In this document: positions 1 to 5,244 of the stretch, one piece after another | Position numbering within the stretch: the first letter of the stretch is position 1 | How the letters are laid out: the number at the start of each line of letters is the position of its first letter | Assembly (NCBI GenBank): GCA_003552605.1 | Contig: PUNN01000427.1 | Coordinates: 1-5,244, forward strand | Direction of reading: 5' to 3' | DNA length: 5,244 nucleotides | DNA from: Phycisphaeraceae bacterium | Lineage (GTDB): Bacteria; Planctomycetota; Phycisphaerae; Phycisphaerales; Phycisphaeraceae | Translations under genes and position numbers: made by a program | The notes under the pieces: generated by a model | Seen by the model: only the letters and a program-made list of their open reading frames with translations | Databases searched by the model: none | What the model was told of the DNA's origin: nothing

Positions 1-802
1 CCGGCTCATCGGCACGGACTTCCTGTGGCACCGCAGCCGCCGGTTCCGCCCCGGCTTCGGGACGGGCCGCCCCGCCCGGATTCCCTTCCCAGGGTGAGCC
101 ATGCTGCTGGACCATCCGCTTGAACTGCTGGCGCCGGCGATGGTGCTCGAGAGCGGTGAGCAGGTCCTCCCGCTCGCGAGGCAGCAGCTTGAACCGAAGC
201 AATCCCATCGCCACGACAAAGCCGAAGGCGTAACCGGCGAGGTGAGCCTCGTAGGCCACCGGGCTGCCATCGGGAATGGCAGAGAAGATCAGGTTCTGCG
301 CCACCTGGAAGAGGATCAGCAGCATTGCCGGAATCTCGAAGAACCCGATCAGGAAAATCAGCCAGTAGAAGATCAGAATCCGGGTGCGTGGCATCATCAC
401 CAGGAATGCCCCGGTGACCGCGGCGATCGAGCCGCTGGCCCCCACCACCGGCATCGAACTGGCCATGGCATGTCCGAGGGCCGCCATCACCCCGCCGGCG
501 AGGTAGAAGGCGAGATAGCCGATCGAGCCCATCCGGTCCTCGATGCTCGGGCCGAACACGTGCAGGAAGATCATGTTGCCGGCAAGATGCATGAAGCTGC
601 CATGGATGAACTGATAGGTCAGAAACTGGTGCAGATAGGGATTGCGCGGATCGAACCGCCAGCCTTCAAAACGCGCTGCATCAATAGGAAACGCTTCGGT
701 GTGCGTCAGCGCGAACATGATGAAATTGACCACCAGCAGGCCAGTGTTGACCCAGGCGAACCCGCTGAGGCGTCGGTCGGTACGGAGCGGAAGTATGAGC
801 AT
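1..802 (-). CDS. Rhomboid-family intramembrane serine protease (C-terminus cut by window edge)
   Basis: Reading from 802 down to the window edge gives 267 codons with no stop. The product is a polytopic inner-membrane protein of the rhomboid (GlpG-like, S54) family, which cleaves transmembrane substrates within the bilayer. The N-terminus MLILPLRTDRR followed by a hydrophobic helix (about 15-33) is typical of the family. His67, His72 and Asn76 fit the H-x4-H-x3-N helix that supplies oxyanion contacts. The catalytic serine is Ser123 in GASGS, and the catalytic histidine is His187 in AHLAGYAFG. Other helices lie at about 93-112, 121-137, 141-167 and 183-201, giving a six-helix core. After residue 205 the protein becomes charged, then Ala/Pro/Glu-rich, and runs off the edge. 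The start is uncertain: the ATG at 802 has no visible Shine-Dalgarno, and an in-frame GTG at 841 has none either. I prefer 802 because it matches the usual family N-terminus. The gene is divergent from ettA. The substrate is unknown. The family call is secure and an active enzyme is expected. Confidence 0.94.
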   Translation of the reverse strand, partial: MLILPLRTDRRLSGFAWVNTGLLVVNFIMFALTHTEAFPIDAARFEGWRFDPRNPYLHQFLTYQFIHGSFMHLAGNMIFLHVFGPSIEDRMGSIGYLAFYLAGGVMAALGHAMASSMPVVGASGSIAAVTGAFLVMMPRTRILIFYWLIFLIGFFEIPAMLLILFQVAQNLIFSAIPDGSPVAYEAHLAGYAFGFVVAMGLLRFKLLPREREDLLTALEHHRRRQQFKRMVQQHGSPWEGNPGGAARPEAGAEPAAAVPQEVRADEP

Positions 803-852
803 CGGATCGGGGGGCTGCGCGGCGGTGCCCGCGGCGAACACATGTAGTCCAT

Positions 853-893
853 GGTGGCATGGTCAGCAGCCGTCTTCGGCTGTTGGCCATGCC
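853..893 (+). repeat. REP-like palindrome, copy A (plus orientation)
   Basis: GGTGG at 853-857 overlaps the base of a 17-bp stem. Positions 856-872 pair with 877-893 around a TCTT loop. All 17 positions pair when read as plus-strand RNA, with two of them G-U wobbles (863/886 and 866/883). On the minus strand those two become A-C mismatches, so the element has a direction. It shares 29 of 36 aligned positions with copy B in the opposite orientation, including an exact 13-nt GGTGGCATGGTCA. The short GTGG-type head followed by an imperfect palindrome resembles REP sequences of gammaproteobacteria. The REP assignment is an inference. The hairpin and the homology to copy B are visible directly. 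Confidence 0.65.
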
Positions 894-916
894 GGGAACC
901 AAGGTCGACGGCGCCT

Positions 917-955
917 CATGGCCATCGGCTGCGGACGGCCGATGACCATGCCACC
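917..955 (-). repeat. REP-like palindrome, copy B (minus orientation)
   Basis: Read on the minus strand from 955, this begins with the same 13 nt (GGTGGCATGGTCA) as copy A and folds into a similar hairpin. Relative to copy A, two stem pairs have changed on both sides: G-U became U-A (942/925) and A-U became G-C (940/927). The U-G wobble near the base is kept (945/922). One C-A mismatch lies near the loop (937/930). Copies A and B lie tail to tail, about 23 bp apart, with the GTGG ends facing outward. This is the arrangement of bacterial interspersed mosaic elements built from two inverted REPs. No third copy was found in the window. Confidence 0.6.
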
Positions 956-1187
956 CGGCTCAACCGCTACATGCGTTCGCCCCATGGTAAGGGCCGCGAC
1001 ACATTGGCCGGGCATGATAGCATGGCATTCACCGCCGCGGGTTCCGTGCCCCGGACGGCCCGAGAGCCCCAAGGTCGGGGGGTGGCGATGCTGCCTGAGA
1101 AGGCCGGAGCCCCCGGGGCCGACCTCGCCAGGCTGACTGGCCGGAGATATTCTCCTCCCCGCCCCTCACGACCCCCTGCCCCGCCTC

Positions 1188-1195
1188 AGGAGGAG
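1188..1195 (+). promoter_or_regulatory. Ribosome binding site of ettA
   Basis: AGGAGGAG ends 8 nt before the ATG at 1204. It is a near-consensus Shine-Dalgarno and fixes this start. It directly follows the C-rich tract at 1151-1187, which should leave the site largely unstructured. Confidence 0.9.
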
Positions 1196-1203
1196 CACCG
1201 ACC

Positions 1204-2886
<1,683 letters not shown>

Positions 2887-2944
2887 CCCCGGATGGCCCC
2901 CGCGGCGGCCACCGCAGGTGGATGACCGAGCGCTGCTGATATAC

Positions 2945-2952
2945 AGGAAAGG
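2945..2952 (+). promoter_or_regulatory. Ribosome binding site of yceH
   Basis: AGGAAAGG lies 5 nt before the ATG at 2958 (9 nt if the AGGA core is used). It supports this start. The 71-bp gap after ettA shows only short GC-rich inverted repeats (such as CCACC/GGTGG at 2909-2921) with no T-run, so read-through from ettA is plausible. Confidence 0.7.
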
Positions 2953-2957
2953 CTCCC

Positions 2958-3668
2958 ATGATCGAACTCACCCCCCATGAAGCCCGCGTGCTCGGCGTGC
3001 TGATCGAGAAGGCGCATACCACGCCGGGGCAGTACCCGATGACCCTCAACGGCCTCACCGTCGGGTGCAATCAGAAGAGCAACCGTGAACCGGTGCTCGA
3101 GCTGAGCGAGGAGGAAGTGCTCGATGCCGTGGAGGGCCTGCGGCGAAAGCAGCTCGCCGCCACGGTCGATATGGCTGGCAGCCGGGTGTTCAAGTACCGC
3201 CACCAGGCCCGCGAGGCCCTGGACGTGCAGACGCCGGAACTGGTCATCCTCGCGGAACTGATGCTCCGCGGCCCGCAGACGGTGGGCGAACTGCGCACCC
3301 GGGCCTCGCGCATGCACACGCTGGAATCGCTGGATGTGGTACGAAACACCCTGGACAGCCTCGCCGCGCGTACCCCGCCGCTGGTCGATCGCCTCCCGCC
3401 GGCGCCCGGCTCCCGCGCCGAGCGCTTCGCCCAACGCCTCAGCCCCAAGGCCCACCCCGAGCCTGCTTCCCCCGCCGCCACGGCCCCGGCCACCACTCCG
3501 GCCGCCTCCAGCCAGCCCGCGCCCGCCGGCGCCCCATCCGCTCCGCCCGTGCCGGCCGACCCCGATCTCGCCGCCCGGGTGGAAGAACTCGAAGGCCGCA
3601 TCGCCGAACTCGAGGGGGTGGTGCAGGGGTTGGTGGAGCGGCTGCCGGACCGCACTGAAGGGGACTGA
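2958..3668 (+). CDS. yceH: YceH/DUF480 family protein, tandem winged-helix fold
   Basis: This 236-residue protein matches E. coli YceH along its length. The N-terminal half carries LTPHEARVLGVLIEKAHTTP, QYPMTLNGL, then CNQKSNREPV (37-46), a hallmark of the family. A second conserved block, LRGPQTVGELRTRASRMH, spans 103-120. The family is built of two winged-helix domains, a fold common in DNA-binding proteins, but its function is not established. Residues 163-200 form a Pro/Ala/Ser-rich linker of low complexity that I do not recall in E. coli YceH. The C-terminus, DLAARVEELEGRIAELEGVV (203-222) and onward, is a predicted coiled coil also present in E. coli, suggesting oligomerisation. It sits 71 bp downstream of ettA on the same strand, so co-transcription is likely but unproven. 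The family call is firm. Any regulatory role is a guess. Confidence 0.93.
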   Translation: MIELTPHEARVLGVLIEKAHTTPGQYPMTLNGLTVGCNQKSNREPVLELSEEEVLDAVEGLRRKQLAATVDMAGSRVFKYRHQAREALDVQTPELVILAELMLRGPQTVGELRTRASRMHTLESLDVVRNTLDSLAARTPPLVDRLPPAPGSRAERFAQRLSPKAHPEPASPAATAPATTPAASSQPAPAGAPSAPPVPADPDLAARVEELEGRIAELEGVVQGLVERLPDRTEGD

Positions 3669-3911
3669 CCGGCCCCGATGCTCGACGAAGCAGGTCCTGC
3701 AACCCGGCCAGTGGCCGCGGATTCGTCGCAATCAGGCCGGCTGTATCGGTTATCTGAGTGTGCAGCGCCGATTCGGCCACAGCAGCCCGGGACAGGCATG
3801 CCAGCAGTGCTAATGCGGGATACACTTGTGTCGGTATTGGGCTGATCGCCGCCGCGGTGGTGAGTATCGGCCGACCTCGGACCGGGCAACCATCCCGGAG
3901 GAGGAGATAGC
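3669..3911. other. Intergenic gap between yceH and the glycosyltransferase gene
   Basis: In these 243 bp I see no supported gene, no T-run terminator and no convincing promoter, although the next gene probably has its own promoter here. The composition is less uniformly GC-rich than the flanking genes (for example TAATGCGGGATACACT at 3811-3826). Several short palindromes occur, including GGCCAGTGGCC (3706-3716) and CCGGG/CCCGG (3882-3898), the latter running into the next ribosome binding site. Confidence 0.55.
3897..3907 (+). promoter_or_regulatory. Ribosome binding site of the ALG5-like glycosyltransferase
   Basis: GGAGGAGGAGA lies 4 nt before the ATG at 3912, and the best GGAGG core (3900-3904) is 7 nt away. 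A second in-frame ATG follows immediately at 3915, so either could be used. The first two G residues also fall in the 3' arm of a small CCGGG/CCCGG stem. Confidence 0.85.
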
Positions 3912-4709
3912 ATGATGCACGCATCAGACGATTTGCGAGGCCGGGTGCCCGCCCGTCCCGATCTGTCGATCGTGGTTCCGGCCTTCAATGAGGCCAACCG
4001 GATCACCCGCACCCTTGCAGCGATTCGCCGCTACGCCGAGGTGAATGGCAAGCATATCGAGTTGATCGTCGTCGATGATGGCAGCATGGACCAAACGGCG
4101 GAAATCGCCCGGGACTTCGATGCCGGCCCGCTCACCGTTGAGGTGCTGGTCAACGAAACCAACCGGGGCAAGGGATATAGCGTGCGACGGGGCATGCTCG
4201 CGGCGCACGGCCGGGTGCTGCTGATGTCCGATGCCGACATGTCCACCCCCATCGAGGATATCGAGAAGCTGCTGCCCTGGATCGAGGATGGCCACGATGT
4301 GGCCATCGGCTCCCGGAACATGCCGGAGTCTGAATTGCGGCCGTCGCAGCCGCTGCCGCGCCGGATGATGGGGGCGATGTTCCGCAGCCTTCGACGTGGC
4401 CTGCTCCGCGATGGCGTGCGGGATTCACAATGCGGCTTCAAATGCTTCACCGCAGCGGCAGCGCAAGAGGTTTTCCACCGCCAGTCGGAGACGGGCTTCG
4501 CCTTCGACTGTGAAATCCTCGCCATCGCGCGGCGGTTGGGCCTGCGAATCCGTGAGGTTGGGGTCCTCTGGTGCGATAACCGCGACAGCCGGGTCCGGCC
4601 CATCCGCGACTCGTGGCGGATGCTCGTGGCCATTTTCCGCATCCGGTCTCACATCCGCCGGCTAGATGGAGCGGCCAACGCCGCGGAAATGGAGCAGAGT
4701 GCAACATGA
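3912..4709 (+). CDS. Family 2 glycosyltransferase, ALG5/DPM1-like (probable polyprenyl-phosphate hexose synthase)
   Basis: This 265-residue GT-A fold enzyme resembles the dolichyl-phosphate glucosyltransferase (ALG5) branch of GT2. Such enzymes move a hexose from a nucleotide sugar to a polyprenyl phosphate on the cytoplasmic face of the membrane. Motifs in order: LSIVVPAFNE (18-27) starts the nucleotide-binding half; ELIVVDDGS (50-58) has the paired aspartates; NRGKGYSVRRGM is the acceptor-side loop; SDADMSTP (106-113) contains the metal-binding D-x-D (Asp107/Asp109); DSQCGFKCF (171-179) is typical of ALG5-like enzymes; GFAFDCEIL (about 195-203) carries acidic residues near the active site. 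No transmembrane segment is evident at either end, unlike eukaryotic ALG5, which has an N-terminal anchor, so it is probably peripheral. It converges on the ALG10-like gene, with 19 bp between the two stop codons. The sugar and lipid cannot be read from the sequence. GT2 membership is certain, and the ALG5-like subfamily is likely. Confidence 0.9.
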   Translation: MMHASDDLRGRVPARPDLSIVVPAFNEANRITRTLAAIRRYAEVNGKHIELIVVDDGSMDQTAEIARDFDAGPLTVEVLVNETNRGKGYSVRRGMLAAHGRVLLMSDADMSTPIEDIEKLLPWIEDGHDVAIGSRNMPESELRPSQPLPRRMMGAMFRSLRRGLLRDGVRDSQCGFKCFTAAAAQEVFHRQSETGFAFDCEILAIARRLGLRIREVGVLWCDNRDSRVRPIRDSWRMLVAIFRIRSHIRRLDGAANAAEMEQSAT

Positions 4710-4727
4710 ATGCCCCCGCGGGGGCAT
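4710..4727. repeat. Perfect 18-bp palindrome between convergent genes (possible bidirectional transcript end)
   Basis: ATGCCCCCGCGGGGGCAT is fully self-complementary and fills nearly all of the 19 bp between the two converging stop codons. As RNA it can form a 7-bp stem with a CGCG loop on either strand. Neither side has the T-run of an intrinsic terminator. It may instead protect 3' ends or act with Rho. The palindrome itself is certain and the role is a guess. Confidence 0.5.
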
Positions 4728-4728
4728 G

Positions 4729-5244
4729 TCAGGGGAAAAACCAGTCCGTTGATGCAATTAAAACCATTCCCACCCCGGCAAGGATGCCGAAAACCGCTGC
4801 GGCGACCCATTCCCCGCCGGCGCTACGGGGCTGGCGCAGCAGCAACCAGAGCGCCCACGGAACGAAGTAATAGCGCGGCTCGATGAGCCATACCGGCAAC
4901 AGCGACAGGAACCAGATGGGATACAGCATGTACGCCGCGGGGCTGCGCAGTGGCGTCGCTGCCGTCAGAAGCAGCCCCAGCGATGCCAGAACCCCGAAAA
5001 GCACCCGCGGACCCTCTCCGGAGACGAAGAACAGCAACATGCCGCTGCGAAATGATGTTCCTCCACCCCGGTTATACGGATGATCGACCTGCATTGTCAC
5101 CGCAATAACAGCCGCGAGTGCGGCAAACACGCTGCCAATCAGCAGCGGGTGCTGTCGTGCCCAGCCTGCAAGGCGGCTCACGGCCGGTGGGTGTACGATG
5201 GGCACCCAAAGCAGTTTCCACAGCAGGCATAAGTAGACGTTGCC
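4729..5244 (-). CDS. C-terminal part of a polytopic membrane protein, DIE2/ALG10-like glucosyltransferase candidate
   Basis: The frame is open from the right edge to a TGA at 4729-4731, giving 171 visible residues. A GTG at 5205 could start a 158-residue protein, but it lacks a Shine-Dalgarno and the hydrophobic sequence continues upstream, so the gene almost certainly begins outside the window. Numbered from the edge, hydrophobic helices lie at about 34-51, 80-96, 103-121, 123-137 and 147-164. Two conserved-looking clusters, HPYNRGGGT (55-63) and LIEPRYYFVPW (120-130), fall where eukaryotic ALG10 has its HPY-LADNRHY segment and its LLEFRYFILPY segment. The terminal aromatic DWFFP also recalls the ALG10 C-terminus. 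ALG10 is a GT-C enzyme that transfers glucose from dolichyl-phosphate glucose. The alignment is from memory and the N-terminal catalytic part is absent, so another GT-C family or an unrelated membrane protein remains possible. The neighbouring ALG5-like gene supports the idea. Confidence 0.75.
   Translation of the reverse strand, partial: GNVYLCLLWKLLWVPIVHPPAVSRLAGWARQHPLLIGSVFAALAAVIAVTMQVDHPYNRGGGTSFRSGMLLFFVSGEGPRVLFGVLASLGLLLTAATPLRSPAAYMLYPIWFLSLLPVWLIEPRYYFVPWALWLLLRQPRSAGGEWVAAAVFGILAGVGMVLIASTDWFFP

Larger units (their letters stand above)
803..1203. other. Divergent intergenic region without a convincing gene
   Basis: This 401-bp stretch separates the rhomboid gene (minus) from ettA (plus), so promoters for both should lie here. 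I could not find a convincing -35/-10 pair on either strand. It holds the two inverted REP-like palindromes (853-893 and 917-955). It also holds an imperfect stem-loop at 1072-1125, where AGGTCGG pairs with CCGACCT. A strongly C-biased tract follows at 1151-1187, with 25 C and 4 G in 37 bases, and then the ettA ribosome binding site. Open frames crossing the region give Arg/Pro/Ala-rich translations with no recognisable domain, as expected by chance in high-GC DNA. Confidence 0.7.

Noticed and set aside
101..847. A 248-codon open frame on the plus strand
   Set aside because: It is the antisense of the rhomboid gene, whose minus-strand frame has all catalytic motifs. The plus-strand translation is rich in His/Arg/Glu and has no recognisable domain.
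1003..1026. A possible third copy of the REP-like repeat (scattered GGCATG/CATGGC words)
   Set aside because: The words do not form the 13-nt head or a comparable stem, and the order does not align with copies A and B.
2894..2921. Overlapping short inverted repeats after ettA (TGGCC/GGCCA and CCACC/GGTGG), considered as a terminator or attenuator
   Set aside because: The stems are only 5 bp with no following T-run, and such pairs are expected by chance at this base composition.
3819..3824. GATACA as a -10 box for the ALG5-like gene
   Set aside because: No acceptable -35 hexamer lies 16-18 bp upstream, so I do not call a promoter.
3439..3924. Minus-strand frame with a signal-peptide-like stretch (YPALALLACLSRAAVAES) in the yceH-glycosyltransferase gap
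   Set aside because: The hydrophobic stretch is suggestive, but there is no ribosome binding site near its possible GTG (3825), no positively charged N-region before it, and the frame runs about 230 bp antisense into yceH. It could be a decayed remnant, but I cannot support that.

Overview
The window looks like chromosomal DNA from a high-GC proteobacterium, most likely a gammaproteobacterium. The two best-recognised genes, ettA and a yceH/DUF480 gene, closely match my memory of their E. coli counterparts, and codon third positions are overwhelmingly G or C. The genus cannot be told from this sequence. I see no phage, plasmid, IS, CRISPR or tRNA/rRNA signature.

Layout from left to right: (1) A rhomboid-family intramembrane serine protease on the minus strand, positions 802 down to 1, with its C-terminal tail cut by the window edge. 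(2) A 401-bp divergent intergenic region (803-1203). It carries two related palindromes in opposite orientation, which look like a REP pair (BIME-like). It also holds a possible leader stem-loop and a C-rich, G-poor tract just before the next ribosome binding site. (3) ettA (1204-2886, +), an ABC-F translation factor with complete motifs in both ATPase domains. (4) A 71-bp gap, then yceH/DUF480 (2958-3668, +) with a long Pro/Ala linker before its terminal coiled coil. (5) A 243-bp gap without a convincing gene. (6) An ALG5-like family 2 glycosyltransferase (3912-4709, +), probably making a polyprenyl-phosphate sugar. (7) An 18-bp perfect palindrome in the 19-bp gap between convergent genes. 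(8) The C-terminal part of a polytopic membrane protein on the minus strand (5244 down to 4729), whose conserved positions recall DIE2/ALG10 glucosyltransferases.

ettA and yceH may share a transcript. The last two genes form the most suggestive functional pair. An ALG5-like enzyme would charge a lipid carrier with a hexose on the cytoplasmic face. An ALG10-like GT-C enzyme would use that lipid-linked sugar on the outer face of the inner membrane. In eukaryotes these two activities supply and consume dolichyl-phosphate glucose in N-glycan assembly. Here the pairing is inferred from motifs and adjacency only. The two most interesting observations are this pair and the oriented REP-like repeats, whose stems show compensatory base changes.
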